Positions 1 through 10,012 of a stretch of DNA of 64,000 nt are shown here, in pieces. Each line of letters opens with the position of its first letter. Within the stretch, counting starts at the first letter, position 1. The notes under the pieces were generated by a model. The model searched no databases. It was not told where the DNA came from and was given only the letters and a program-made list of their open reading frames with translations. Both the position numbers and the translations under genes were made by a program. This stretch comes from an uncultured Lachnospiraceae bacterium (GTDB lineage: Bacteria > Bacillota > Clostridia > Lachnospirales > Lachnospiraceae): positions 22,707-86,706 of the forward strand of contig CANRZW010000013.1 in NCBI GenBank assembly GCA_947644545.1, in the 5' to 3' direction.

Positions 1-1
1 C

Positions 2-472
2 TTCGTACAGCGGGCTTTTACGGTGATCTTTATCGCGACGTTGATCATATGGTTTCTGCAGTCTTTTGACAGCAGGATGAATGTTGTGACGGATTCCGGT
101 GACAGTCTGCTTGCCATGATCGGAAAGCTGATCGCGCCTGCCTTTATGCCGCTGGGCTTCGGAGACTGGAGGGTGGCTACCGCATTGATCAGCGGATTCA
201 GTGCCAAGGAGGCGGTGGTCAGTACGCTGGGTGTGCTGACCGGGACCAGCATGAGCAGACTGGGCGAGACGCTGGGACAGATATTTACACCGCTCACGGC
301 GGCCAGCTATCTTGTGTTTACCCTGCTGTATACGCCCTGTGTGGCAGCCGTGGCGACGATCAGGAGGGAGATGGGATCGTTGTGGAAGACGGTGGGCATT
401 GTCTGTATGCAGTGCGGGGTGGCCTGGATTGCGGCATTTCTTGTCTATAATGCGGGGAAACTGTTCGGATAA
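2..472 (+). CDS. feoB: Ferrous iron transport protein B, C-terminal part (gene starts upstream of the window)
   Basis: Open frame from the window edge; multi-TM segment with GFSAKEAVVSTLGVL typical of the FeoB C-terminus. Confidence 0.85.
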   Translation, partial: FVQRAFTVIFIATLIIWFLQSFDSRMNVVTDSGDSLLAMIGKLIAPAFMPLGFGDWRVATALISGFSAKEAVVSTLGVLTGTSMSRLGETLGQIFTPLTAASYLVFTLLYTPCVAAVATIRREMGSLWKTVGIVCMQCGVAWIAAFLVYNAGKLFG

Positions 473-598
473 AACTTGGGGGTGTACAAAAGGCAGAAAA
501 TGGCATAGAATTGTCTGTGAGAAAAACAGTAAGAAACTCTGTGGCGGCAGGAACGGACTGCATGAGTATACAGACAGTAGGGAAAGGCGTGAGAGAAG

Positions 599-838
599 AT
601 GAAAAGTTATATGCTGGATTTAAATTCTATTGACAGGGTGAAGGGATTTGTCAAGGCGATCGAAGTGTTTGACGGATATTTTGACCTGGCTACAGGCAGA
701 TATGTAATCGATGCCAAGTCTATTATGGGTATTTTTTCCATGGATCTGTCCAAGCCTGTGGAATTCCGGGTTCCGGAAGTTCACGAGAAGCTGCCGGAGA
801 TCGAGAAGGCGATCGCGCCATATATAGCGCAGGCATAA
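599..838 (+). CDS. HPr-family protein lacking the canonical active-site His motif
   Basis: 79 aa; retains the HPr Ser46-region motif KSIMGIFSMDL, no GxHARPA. Confidence 0.75.
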   Translation: MKSYMLDLNSIDRVKGFVKAIEVFDGYFDLATGRYVIDAKSIMGIFSMDLSKPVEFRVPEVHEKLPEIEKAIAPYIAQA

Positions 839-1018
839 TGGGTGGATGATTTTGTATGAACATTGAGAGGAAACTGTCGGTATGCGGGGAAGGCGTATAC
901 CGGCAGTTTTGAAATTACGGGTTTTTAATGGATGCCCGGTTCCTTTATAAGAACCTATTTGCTAAGTGTTCGATTTTGTGATAAGATACTCTAATGGATT
1001 GAGAGAAGGAGTGACAAC

Positions 1019-1741
1019 ATGCTGGAATTAAAAGGTGTCTGCTACTCTGCGGAAGATGAGAGCAGAGAGGCGGAAATTCTGAAAGATATCAATGTTACCA
1101 TTGATGACCGGTTTATCGCCGTGACCGGACCAAACGGCAGCGGCAAGTCTACGCTTGCCAAGATTGTGGCGGGAATCTTAAAACCTACGGCGGGACAGAT
1201 CCTGCTTGACGGGGTGGATATCACGGATCTGTCTATCACGGAGCGGGCTAATCTGGGGATCAGCTTTGCTTTTCAGCAGCCGGTTCGTTTCAAGGGAATC
1301 ACGGTGCGGGAGCTTTTGTCGATCGCGGCCGGGAAGAATGCCAGCATGGCGGAGATCTGCAATATGCTCTCCGAGGTTGGCTTGTGCGCCAGAGATTATG
1401 TAAACCGTGAAGTGAATGCATCCCTGTCCGGCGGGGAATTGAAGCGCATCGAGATTGCCATGATTATGGCGCGAGGGACGAAGGTTTCCATCTTTGACGA
1501 GCCGGAGGCAGGGATCGATCTGTGGAGTTTCCAGAATCTGATCCATGTGTTTGAGAAGATGCATGAGGAGATCAACGGATCTATTCTGATCATTTCCCAT
1601 CAGGAGCGTATTTTGAATATCGCGGACCGTATCATTCTGCTGGCAGATGGGCAGATTAAGAAGGTGGGGAGTAAGGAAGAGGTGATACCGGAGCTTCTGG
1701 GCGCCGGTGCACACTGTAAGACACTGACAGATAAATTATAG
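1019..1741 (+). CDS. sufC: SufC-like ABC ATPase (Fe-S cluster assembly)
   Basis: Walker A GPNGSGKST, LSGGELKRIEIAMIMA signature, SufC-like; adjacent SufB/D-like gene. Confidence 0.85.
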   Translation: MLELKGVCYSAEDESREAEILKDINVTIDDRFIAVTGPNGSGKSTLAKIVAGILKPTAGQILLDGVDITDLSITERANLGISFAFQQPVRFKGITVRELLSIAAGKNASMAEICNMLSEVGLCARDYVNREVNASLSGGELKRIEIAMIMARGTKVSIFDEPEAGIDLWSFQNLIHVFEKMHEEINGSILIISHQERILNIADRIILLADGQIKKVGSKEEVIPELLGAGAHCKTLTDKL

Positions 1742-1759
1742 AAGGGGAGGTATCAATAA

Positions 1760-2677
1760 GTGGATGCAATACAACGGAACCTGTTAGAGCAGGTGGCAGG
1801 ACTGCATGAGATACCTGCCGGCGCTTATAATATCCGTGCCAACGGACAGATGGCGGCCAGGAATACGACGGCCAATATCGATATTGTCACGAAAAAGGAC
1901 TGCTCCGGCATCGATATTCGGATCAGGCCCGGTACCAGGAACGAGAGCGTGCATATTCCGGTGGTGCTCAGCCAGAGCGGATTGAAGGAGAGCGTGTATA
2001 ACGACTTCTTTGTGGGAGAGGATGCGGATGTGACCATCATTGCCGGCTGCGGCATTCACAACAGCGGAGACGGCGCATCGGAGCATTCGGGGATCCATAG
2101 ATTTTATGTGGGAAAAAATGCGAAAGTCAGATATGTGGAGAAGCATTACGGCAGCGGAGACGGCAACGGGGAACGGATCATGAACCCGGCGACCGAGATT
2201 CATCTGGATCAGGGCGCGTCTCTGGAGATGGATACGGTACAGATCAAGGGGATCGATTCCACGAAGCGGGTCACGAAGGCCGAAGTAGCCGAGGGCGCGT
2301 CCCTGGTTATTCGGGAGAAGATTATGACCCACGGCAGACAGTATGCGGAGACGGATTTCAGCGTGGATATGAACGGAGACGATTCCAGTGTCAACCTGAT
2401 CTCCCGTTCCGTGGCCAAGGAACATTCCAGACAGCTCTTTAAGAGCCGGATCGTGGGTAACGGTAAATGTCATGGTCACAGCGAGTGTGATGCCATCATC
2501 ATGGACGCGGCCAGTGTCAGCGCCATTCCGGAGCTGACAGCCAACAATATTGACGCGAATCTGATCCATGAGGCGGCCATCGGCAAGATTGCAGGAGAGC
2601 AGCTGATGAAGCTGATGACGCTGGGGCTGACGGAGAAGGAAGCAGAGGAGCAGATTGTTAACGGATTTTTGAAATGA
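1760..2677 (+). CDS. sufB: SufB/SufD-like scaffold protein (short, SMS-type)
   Basis: 305 aa; GNGKCHGHSECDAIIMD and HEAAIGKIAGEQLMKLMTLGLTEKEAEEQIVNGFL typical of the SufBD core. Confidence 0.85.
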   Translation: MDAIQRNLLEQVAGLHEIPAGAYNIRANGQMAARNTTANIDIVTKKDCSGIDIRIRPGTRNESVHIPVVLSQSGLKESVYNDFFVGEDADVTIIAGCGIHNSGDGASEHSGIHRFYVGKNAKVRYVEKHYGSGDGNGERIMNPATEIHLDQGASLEMDTVQIKGIDSTKRVTKAEVAEGASLVIREKIMTHGRQYAETDFSVDMNGDDSSVNLISRSVAKEHSRQLFKSRIVGNGKCHGHSECDAIIMDAASVSAIPELTANNIDANLIHEAAIGKIAGEQLMKLMTLGLTEKEAEEQIVNGFLK

Positions 2678-4206
2678 GAAAATTTTTACATTATGCATTA
2701 AACAGGCTGGTAATCACGGCGCTCATCGTGCTCTTGCAGGTGGCCTTCTTTATGATGGAGATCGTGGTGTGGGGCAATTACTATGTGGAGATTGCCGTCG
2801 GTCTGCGCCTGATCAGCTTCGGCGTTATTGTCGCGCTGATCTTGAAGCAGGGTAATCCGGCGGTGAAGATGGCGTGGATCGTGCCGATCCTGCTATTTCC
2901 GTTGTTCGGCGGTGTGATGTATCTTGCGCTGGGCCATGTGTTTCGGCCCAAAAGGCTGTATACGGCGATGGCGCATACGGGTGAACTTGTTCGGTCGAAT
3001 CTGCAGCAGGATGCACGGGTCATGGACAGGCTTAAGGAAGAGGATGCCGGTGTTGCCAACCAGTGTGATTATATTCTGCGCTATGCGAAAACGCCGGCCT
3101 GGCAGCATACGAAGGCGGATTATTATCCGGAGGGCTTTCCCTGGTGGAGACAGCTGCTTTCGGATCTGGAGCAGGCGGAGCGCTTTATTTTCCTGGAGTT
3201 TTTTATCCTGGGAGAGGGGACCATGTGGGATACCGTGCTGGAAGTGCTGGAGCGCAAGGTGAAGGCCGGTGTGGAAGTGCGGTTGATCTATGACGATGTG
3301 GGAAGCGTTTTTCTGTTACCCAAGGAATACAATGAGGTGATGGAGAAGAAGGGGATCAAGTGCGTCGCTTTCAACAGACTGGTTCCGTTTCTGGCGCTGG
3401 TACTCAACAACAGGGATCACAGGAAGATCGTGGTGATTGACGGCAAGGTGGGTTATACCGGCGGCATCAACATGTCGGATGAATATATCAACTATAAGAA
3501 AACGCACGGCGACCATTGGAAGGACGCGGGGATCCGCATCGAGGGAGAGGCGGTGTGGAACTTTACCGTCATGTTTCTGCAGATGTGGAACATGTCCCGC
3601 CATACGGAAGAGTATTACGGCAGGTACCGGCATCAGTTCACGGACAGGCCGGAGGATATGGGGATCGTGCAGCCATATATGGATACGCCGCTGGACGAGG
3701 AGACGGTGGGAGAGAATGTCTACCTGAATATGATCGGTTCGGCCAGGAAATATCTCTATATCTTTACGCCCTATCTGGTGACGGACAACGAGATGCATAC
3801 GGCCTTAAAGCTGGCGGCGAAGCGGGGTGTGGACGTGCGTATCGTGACGCCCGGAACGCCGGATAAGAAGACGGTCTACTGGCTGACGCAGTCCAATTAC
3901 CAGAGCCTGATCGAGGCCGGTGTCAGTATCTATCAGTATACGCCGGGGTTTATTCATTCCAAGTGTGTGCTGTGTGACGATGAGACGGCGGTGGTGGGTA
4001 CTATTAATTTCGATTACAGAAGCTTCTATCATCATTTTGAGTGCGGCGTCTTCCTGTACCGGACAGCCATGATCAGGGATCTGAAGAAGGATATGGAGGA
4101 GACTTTTGCGGTGTCTGAGCAGATCACGCTGGAGTGGTGCAAGAAAAAGTTCGTGAAGACCAATGTGATCGGACCGTTTTTGAAACTGTTCTCACCGTTA
4201 TTATAA
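2674..4206 (+). CDS. cls: Cardiolipin synthase
   Basis: Two HxK(x)4D phospholipase D motifs (DHRKIVVIDGKVGYTGG; HSKCVLCDDETAVVGTINFDYRS); N-terminal TM segments; ATGA overlap with the previous gene. Confidence 0.9.
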   Translation: MRKFLHYALNRLVITALIVLLQVAFFMMEIVVWGNYYVEIAVGLRLISFGVIVALILKQGNPAVKMAWIVPILLFPLFGGVMYLALGHVFRPKRLYTAMAHTGELVRSNLQQDARVMDRLKEEDAGVANQCDYILRYAKTPAWQHTKADYYPEGFPWWRQLLSDLEQAERFIFLEFFILGEGTMWDTVLEVLERKVKAGVEVRLIYDDVGSVFLLPKEYNEVMEKKGIKCVAFNRLVPFLALVLNNRDHRKIVVIDGKVGYTGGINMSDEYINYKKTHGDHWKDAGIRIEGEAVWNFTVMFLQMWNMSRHTEEYYGRYRHQFTDRPEDMGIVQPYMDTPLDEETVGENVYLNMIGSARKYLYIFTPYLVTDNEMHTALKLAAKRGVDVRIVTPGTPDKKTVYWLTQSNYQSLIEAGVSIYQYTPGFIHSKCVLCDDETAVVGTINFDYRSFYHHFECGVFLYRTAMIRDLKKDMEETFAVSEQITLEWCKKKFVKTNVIGPFLKLFSPLL

Positions 4207-4283
4207 AAAAGGTTCCCTGGTGACCGCTCCTGTGCCTTATCTGGGCGCTGTAGTGGGAAAATGGGAGCCTGTAGATAAAGGTA

Positions 4284-5009
4284 GTGAAGATTATGTTACG
4301 TTTTATACAGGTTATTGTGTGTAATCTGCCCAGGCTTTACATGATACCCAAAATGGCTTACAGGGCCAGACACGGGGAGAAATATTCGGAAGAGGAATGC
4401 TATCGGTACGCGCAGCTTGCGATCCGTCGCATGATGAAGGCAGGACACATCTCAACGGAGAAATACGGTACGGAGCACCTTCCACAGGAGGGCGGCTATA
4501 TGCTGTTCCCCAATCATCAGGGAAAATACGATGCGCTGGGTATCATGTATGCGCACGAGAAACCCTGTTCGGTGGTGATCGACGATGCCAAATCTCACGG
4601 CATCCTGGTAAAGCAGTTTATCGATATGCTCCATGGTAAGAGGCTGGTCAAGGACGATCTGCGGCAGTCGGTGACGATCATCAGGGAGCTGGCGGAGGAG
4701 ACGAAGAACGGGCGCAGGTTCATTATTTTTCCGGAGGGCGGTTATTACAGGAACCATAATACTGTCGGGGAATTCAAGGCGGGAAGCTTTAAGAGCGCCG
4801 TGAAAGCGAAGGCGCCCATCATTCCGGTAGCGCTGATCGATTCTTACAGAGCGTTTGAGGAATGGACGTTAAAGCCGGTGGTGACGCAGGTGCATTTCCT
4901 GCAGGCGATCTCCTATGATGAATATAAGAATCTGTCGACGGCACAGATCGCTGTTATGGTACGGGACCGGATCGTCAATACGATTCAGGAAGCGCTGAGT
5001 CCGGCCTGA
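4284..5009 (+). CDS. Lysophospholipid acyltransferase (PlsC family)
   Basis: NHQGKYD (NHxxxxD-like) and FPEGGYYR motifs. Confidence 0.8.
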   Translation: MKIMLRFIQVIVCNLPRLYMIPKMAYRARHGEKYSEEECYRYAQLAIRRMMKAGHISTEKYGTEHLPQEGGYMLFPNHQGKYDALGIMYAHEKPCSVVIDDAKSHGILVKQFIDMLHGKRLVKDDLRQSVTIIRELAEETKNGRRFIIFPEGGYYRNHNTVGEFKAGSFKSAVKAKAPIIPVALIDSYRAFEEWTLKPVVTQVHFLQAISYDEYKNLSTAQIAVMVRDRIVNTIQEALSPA

Positions 5010-5107
5010 CCGGCCGCACATGCCATAATGCCATAAAGAACATGAATAAACCCCGGGACGGTAACGGCACTGTCTCGGAGTTTTCAGGTTATGTTTCGGA
5101 TAGGGAT

Positions 5108-6349
5108 TCAGATTTTCAGAATGGGCCGGGTATATTCATTCCCGTCATAGGACGTGCCGGGGAATTTGTTCTGCACCAGGCTGTGATAGATCTGACTGGC
5201 ATAAATATCCTTGGCAAGCATCTTCTGGCCGTTCTCCGGCAGCAGTTCTTCCGCGTCTGACAGCTGTCCAAGCAGCGGCACGGTGCCGTTTGCCTTGATG
5301 GCGGTCAACAGCGGCGTGGCATCCTGGCGGAACCCGAGGATGCGCGCATAATAGACATAATCCTCTTCCTGGAAGGTAAGGAGATCTTCCTTCTGGATCT
5401 GCAGAAGAATATGCATCAGGCTTCTGGCGATGCGGGTATAGGTGCGGTTCTTGGTCTTCAATTTCTCACAGAAATCCGTAAAGCCCCGGAAAGCGGGCAG
5501 CAGATTTACAATACGGTCTGAAAGATCCTGATCGATATCGGGATGAGAGGTGAAGCCCTCCGGCTGTTCCGATAACAGCTGATAATGCAGCGGCAGGGAG
5601 AAGTCGTCGGCATGAACCGGACAGGATCTGCCGAACTGCGACGCCAGCAGCTCGAAGGCTACGGGCGGCATTAGCTTCGTGACTTCGGAGAGATTGCCGG
5701 AAGCATCGATGGCCTCTCTGATCGCCAGCGCGGAACAGAAGGTATTCAGCAGGCTTGCATCATGGTAGGAACTTCCGGCCCGGTGGGTCGTGTAAGGCTT
5801 GATATTGCTGTCACGTCTGGAAAGCGCCTTGCAGTATTCGATCCCCAGGATATTGTTGGAGGTAGACATGACATGCATATAAGGAGTAAGGTGCGGCGCG
5901 CTTGCACGCAGCGCGGCATCTCTTGCGCCGGGGTAGGCATAGCCCATCCGCAGGTGTCTGTCCAGTACTTCCTTGAATACGGTTCCTTCCGCCATCAGGC
6001 TGACGGCGAATTCCGACAGGATAGAGATGTCTCCGCATTCGCTGCCAAAGCACAGGGCGTCTACGATTCCCAGCCTGTCAAAAAGGGCAACGGCCCCGGA
6101 GGCAAAGTATTCTGCACTGCCCAGTGCATAGTAGACAGGCAGCTCCAGTACAAGATCGGCCCCACATTTCAAGGCGGTCTCCGTGCGCAGATATTTGTCT
6201 GCCAGAGCGGGAGCGCCGCGCTGCACGAAATTGCCGCACATGGCAATGATGCAGTAGTCGGCTCCGGTCATTTCTTTTGCTTTTGCGATCTGATAGGCAT
6301 GTCCATTGTGAAACGGATTATATTCTGCAATGATACCTACTGTTTTCAT
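5108..6349 (-). CDS. tmcAL: tRNA(Met) cytidine acetate ligase (YlbM/TmcAL nucleotidyltransferase family)
   Basis: MKTVGIIAEYNPFHNGHAYQI N-terminus and family-typical length (413 aa). Confidence 0.85.
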   Translation of the reverse strand: MKTVGIIAEYNPFHNGHAYQIAKAKEMTGADYCIIAMCGNFVQRGAPALADKYLRTETALKCGADLVLELPVYYALGSAEYFASGAVALFDRLGIVDALCFGSECGDISILSEFAVSLMAEGTVFKEVLDRHLRMGYAYPGARDAALRASAPHLTPYMHVMSTSNNILGIEYCKALSRRDSNIKPYTTHRAGSSYHDASLLNTFCSALAIREAIDASGNLSEVTKLMPPVAFELLASQFGRSCPVHADDFSLPLHYQLLSEQPEGFTSHPDIDQDLSDRIVNLLPAFRGFTDFCEKLKTKNRTYTRIARSLMHILLQIQKEDLLTFQEEDYVYYARILGFRQDATPLLTAIKANGTVPLLGQLSDAEELLPENGQKMLAKDIYASQIYHSLVQNKFPGTSYDGNEYTRPILKI

Positions 6350-6494
6350 AGTCAGTTACCCCTTTTACTTCCGAAAGCGTTACGACATGTTCTCCTGTTC
6401 CAGGCGGCAAAATGGTTTGCCATTTCTTATAGTTTATCATAAATAAAACATTTTGCACGCTGTAAATGGAAAAAGATTAAAATAAGTTTGTCTC

Positions 6495-6523
6495 TTGTGT
6501 GCGGGCCGTTCTTTTTGTATAAT
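6495..6523 (+). promoter_or_regulatory. Sigma-A-type promoter of pta
   Basis: TTGTGT-N17-TATAAT upstream of the pta RBS/start. Confidence 0.6.
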
Positions 6524-6562
6524 TTAGGAAAACTATCGAAATGCATACAAGGAGGGTACAGC

Positions 6563-7564
6563 ATGTCTTATATTGACTTAATGAAGGAGAAGGCAAGGAG
6601 CGACAAGAAGACGATCGTCCTGCCGGAGACCAATGACAAGAGGACGCTGATCGCGGCGGCCAGTATTCTTAAGGAAGAGATTGCAGATATCATCATGATC
6701 GGCAATGAGGAGAAGATCATGGACGGTGCCGGCTGGCTGGAGGTGGAGCTGGACGGCGTCACGATCATCGATCCGGAGAAGTCGGAGAAGCTGGACAGCT
6801 ACGTGAATATTTTATATGAGACGAGGAAGAACAAAGGGATGACGCCGGAGAAGGCGCGGGAGATACTGCTGAGTGATTATCTGACCTTCGGTGTGGTGAT
6901 GGTCAAGGCCAACGATGCGGACGGCATGGTGGCGGGCGCCTGCCACGCTACGGCGGATACCCTGCGGCCGGCGCTGCAGATCTTAAAGACGGCGCCCGGC
7001 GTGAAGCTGGTATCCGGTTTCTTTATCTTAGACGTGCCGGATTGTACGTTCGGGGAGAAGGGGACGTTCCTCTTCGCGGACTGCGGTTTGAATCAGGATC
7101 CGACGGCGGAGGAGCTGGCGGCGATCGCCGATACTTCGGCGAAGAGTTTCAAGAGTCTGGTAGGAGCCAAGCCGATCATCGCCATGCTGTCCCACTCTAC
7201 AAAGGGCAGCGCCAAGCATCCGTTAGTGGATAAGATGGTGGAGGCGACCCGCATTGCCCATGAGCAGTATCCGCATCTGTGCATTGACGGAGAACTGCAG
7301 ACGGATGCGGCGCTGGTGCCTCATGTGGCCAAGTCCAAGGCGCCCGGCAGCGAGGTGGCCGGTAAGGCCAATGTGCTGATCTTCCCGAATCTGGACTGCG
7401 GCAACATCGGTTACAAGCTGGTACAGCGTCTCGGCAAGGCGGAGGCGTACGGACCGATGCTGCAGGGAATTGCGAAGCCGGTCAACGACCTTTCGAGGGG
7501 CTGTTCCTGGCAGGATATCGTAGGCGTGGTGGCGCTGACGGCAGTGCAGGCGCAGTTAGCATAA
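6563..7564 (+). CDS. pta: Phosphate acetyltransferase
   Basis: MSYIDLMKEKARSDKKTIVLPETND start after GGAGG; full-length Pta-like ORF (ORF track extends to 6488). Confidence 0.93.
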   Translation: MSYIDLMKEKARSDKKTIVLPETNDKRTLIAAASILKEEIADIIMIGNEEKIMDGAGWLEVELDGVTIIDPEKSEKLDSYVNILYETRKNKGMTPEKAREILLSDYLTFGVVMVKANDADGMVAGACHATADTLRPALQILKTAPGVKLVSGFFILDVPDCTFGEKGTFLFADCGLNQDPTAEELAAIADTSAKSFKSLVGAKPIIAMLSHSTKGSAKHPLVDKMVEATRIAHEQYPHLCIDGELQTDAALVPHVAKSKAPGSEVAGKANVLIFPNLDCGNIGYKLVQRLGKAEAYGPMLQGIAKPVNDLSRGCSWQDIVGVVALTAVQAQLA

Positions 7565-7572
7565 AATTTTTG

Positions 7573-7601
7573 TTGACAAACCTGCGGCCCATGGGTATAA
7601 T
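7573..7601 (+). promoter_or_regulatory. Perfect-consensus sigma-A promoter of the yceD-rpmF unit
   Basis: TTGACA-N17-TATAAT. Confidence 0.8.
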
Positions 7602-7627
7602 TGTTTGAGTGTGGATAGGAGTCAACT

Positions 7628-8152
7628 ATGTTCGTGAATTTAACTGAGGTGTTACTCAATGAGGACAGGGTAGACACGATACAGGCAGAACCGGAACTTA
7701 CGCAGATTACGATCGGTGGAGAGGTATTTCCGGTGAGCGGCATCACACCTTTTGCATTGACCTTTACGAATCTTGAGAAAGGCAAGGCACGGGTGGAAGG
7801 GGAAGGGAAGATCACCTTCTTAGTCTGTTGCAGCAGATGCCTGAAAGAAGTGGACATGACACTGGAGCTTGTGATCGACAGGACGGTGTATGCTCCGGAC
7901 AGGATGCCTTCGCCGGCAGACGGCGACGATCAGGAGTATATGAGCGGTTATCAGATGGATGTGGAAGAACTGCTGCACAATGAAATTGTGATCAACTGGC
8001 CTATGAAGATTCTGTGCAGGCCGGACTGCCGCGGCATATGCCGTCAGTGCGGACAGGATCTGAATACGGGAACATGTGATTGTGACACGTTTGTTCCTGA
8101 TCCCAGGATGGCAGTAATAAAAGATATCTTTAACGGGAGTAAGGAGGTGTGA
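7628..8152 (+). CDS. yceD: YceD/DUF177 family protein
   Basis: Cys motifs CCSRCLKEV and CRPDCRGICRQCGQDLN; position before rpmF. Confidence 0.85.
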   Translation: MFVNLTEVLLNEDRVDTIQAEPELTQITIGGEVFPVSGITPFALTFTNLEKGKARVEGEGKITFLVCCSRCLKEVDMTLELVIDRTVYAPDRMPSPADGDDQEYMSGYQMDVEELLHNEIVINWPMKILCRPDCRGICRQCGQDLNTGTCDCDTFVPDPRMAVIKDIFNGSKEV

Positions 8153-8156
8153 GACG

Positions 8157-8336
8157 ATGTCAATCTGTCCTAAGAACAAATCTTCCAAAGGGAGAAGAGA
8201 CAGGAGAAGAGCAAACTGGAAAATGGCTGCCCCTACATTGGTTAAGTGCAGTAAGTGCGGTGCGCTCATGGTACCCCACAGAGTATGTAAGAAGTGCGGC
8301 ACATACAACAAAAAAGAAATTATCGCAGTTGATTAA
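8157..8336 (+). CDS. rpmF: 50S ribosomal protein L32 (not in the ORF track because it is 59 aa)
   Basis: Translation MSICPKNKSSKGRRDRRRANWKMAAPTLVKCSKCGALMVPHRVCKKCGTYNKKEIIAVD. Confidence 0.95.
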   Translation: MSICPKNKSSKGRRDRRRANWKMAAPTLVKCSKCGALMVPHRVCKKCGTYNKKEIIAVD

Positions 8337-8354
8337 TGCGGGTGATATGAGAGA

Positions 8355-8394
8355 AATCAAGGGATTGTAGCATATATGATTCCTTGATTTTTTT
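8355..8394 (+). terminator. Rho-independent terminator after rpmF
   Basis: AATCAAGG...CCTTGATTTTTTT. Confidence 0.75.
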
Positions 8395-8602
8395 AATTTA
8401 TGAGAATGCGTCCGCAGCGCAAAGCGCTTCGGAATGGGGTAATTATGAAATATTTGCGGGCTGAACTGTTGCCTTTTATAATAGACTTTGGTTTTGGCAT
8501 ATGGTATACTGGAACTATCTTGGTGATTTTGTTTTCGGCGGGAGGGAATCCTGCATACATGGATGAGATCAGGGAAGAAACAGGCAGAAGCCGATATGAG
8601 GT

Positions 8603-9637
8603 GTGGTTATGAGCGAGTATATTAAGGTCGCGGTGGACGCGATGGGCGGTGACAATGCCCCGCGGGAGATCGTGAAGGGGGCGGTGGAGGCCGTCAACGA
8701 GAGCAGTAAGGTCAAGGTATATCTGGTAGGCATGAAAGAGGCGGTGGAGAGAGAGCTGGCCGGCCATACATATCCGAAGGAGCAGATCGAGGTAGTGCCT
8801 GCTTCGGAGATTATAGAGACGGCGGAACCGCCCGTGATGGCGATCCGTAAGAAGAAGGATTCTTCTCTTGTGAAGGCGTTGAATCTGGTTAAGGACGGTA
8901 CTTGCGATGCCTATGTATCGGCGGGGAGTACAGGCGCAACGCTGGTGGGCGGACAGGTGATTGTGGGACGGATCAAGGGCGTGGAGAGACCACCGCTTGC
9001 ACCACTGATTCCGACGGCGACAGGGTGTTCCCTGCTGATCGACTGCGGCGCCAACGTGGATGCCAGACCTTCTCATCTGGTACAGTTCGCCAAGATGGGT
9101 TCCGTCTATATGGAACACGTCATGGGGATTAAGAATCCGAAGGTGGGGATTGTGAATATCGGTGCGGAGGAGGAGAAGGGTAATGCGCTGGTCAAGGAGA
9201 CGTTTCCCCTTCTGAAGAACTGCCCGGACATTAACTTTATCGGCAGCGTGGAGGCCAGGGATATTCCGGCAGGCGCGGCGGATGTAGTAGTGTGTGAGGC
9301 TTTTACGGGGAATGTTATCCTAAAGACCTACGAGGGAGTGGGCGCTACGCTGATTTCCAAGGTGAAAGAAGGCATGATGACCAGTCTGCGCAGTAAGATC
9401 GGCGCGCTCCTTGTGAAACCGGCCCTGAAACAGACGCTTAAGGCTTTTGACCTGGAACAGTACGGCGGTGCGCCGATGCTGGGCCTGAAAGGCCTGGTAG
9501 TCAAGACCCATGGCAGTTCCAAATCCATAGAGATCAAGAATTCCATATTACAGTGTATTACCTTTACCGAACAGCGGATCAGCGAGAAGATCAGACAGAT
9601 GCTTCAAGCTGACGGGATCGTGTCCGGAGAGAAGTAA
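8603..9637 (+). CDS. plsX: Phosphate acyltransferase PlsX
   Basis: IKVAVDAMGGDNAPREIVKGAVEA N-terminus; start may be 8609. Confidence 0.95.
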   Translation: MVMSEYIKVAVDAMGGDNAPREIVKGAVEAVNESSKVKVYLVGMKEAVERELAGHTYPKEQIEVVPASEIIETAEPPVMAIRKKKDSSLVKALNLVKDGTCDAYVSAGSTGATLVGGQVIVGRIKGVERPPLAPLIPTATGCSLLIDCGANVDARPSHLVQFAKMGSVYMEHVMGIKNPKVGIVNIGAEEEKGNALVKETFPLLKNCPDINFIGSVEARDIPAGAADVVVCEAFTGNVILKTYEGVGATLISKVKEGMMTSLRSKIGALLVKPALKQTLKAFDLEQYGGAPMLGLKGLVVKTHGSSKSIEIKNSILQCITFTEQRISEKIRQMLQADGIVSGEK

Positions 9638-9717
9638 GAGCGCGCATATTGGCACCTTGGAAGACCAGGGGCGCAGGTGGGAGACAAACGAGAAGGCGAA
9701 AGGGGTAAACTGTCAAA

Positions 9718-9945
9718 ATGGAACTTGAGAAGTTAAGAGAAGCGATCGCGGATATATTGAATGTGGACCCTAACGAGGTTACAGAAGAAACGACTTTTAC
9801 AGAAGACTTGGGAGCGGATTCGCTGGATGTCTATCAGATTGTGATGAAGATCGAGGAGGCATTTGAAATCGAGATTCCGGCCGAGGCGGTTAAGGAGATC
9901 TCGACGGTGGGAGAAGCCGTCCTGTTGATCAGAAATTGTATCTAG
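9718..9945 (+). CDS. acpP: Acyl carrier protein
   Basis: EDLGADSLDVYQIVMKIEEAFEIEIP, phosphopantetheine DSL motif. Confidence 0.93.
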   Translation: MELEKLREAIADILNVDPNEVTEETTFTEDLGADSLDVYQIVMKIEEAFEIEIPAEAVKEISTVGEAVLLIRNCI

Positions 9946-9965
9946 TATTAGCAAGGTAAAGCGGG

Positions 9966-9994
9966 AAGCCCTTTTTATTACGAAAGGGCTTTTT
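9966..9994 (+). terminator. Terminator between acpP and rnc
   Basis: AAGCCCTTTttattacgAAAGGGCTTTTT. Confidence 0.8.
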
Positions 9995-10012
9995 AAATGC
10001 AGGAGGGTTCTT

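Noticed and set aside
1784-2698. 304-aa minus-strand ORF opposite sufB
   Set aside because: Antisense shadow of a conserved gene, no recognisable motif or RBS.
8393-9118. 241-aa minus-strand ORF opposite plsX
   Set aside because: Antisense shadow; the plus strand is clearly PlsX.
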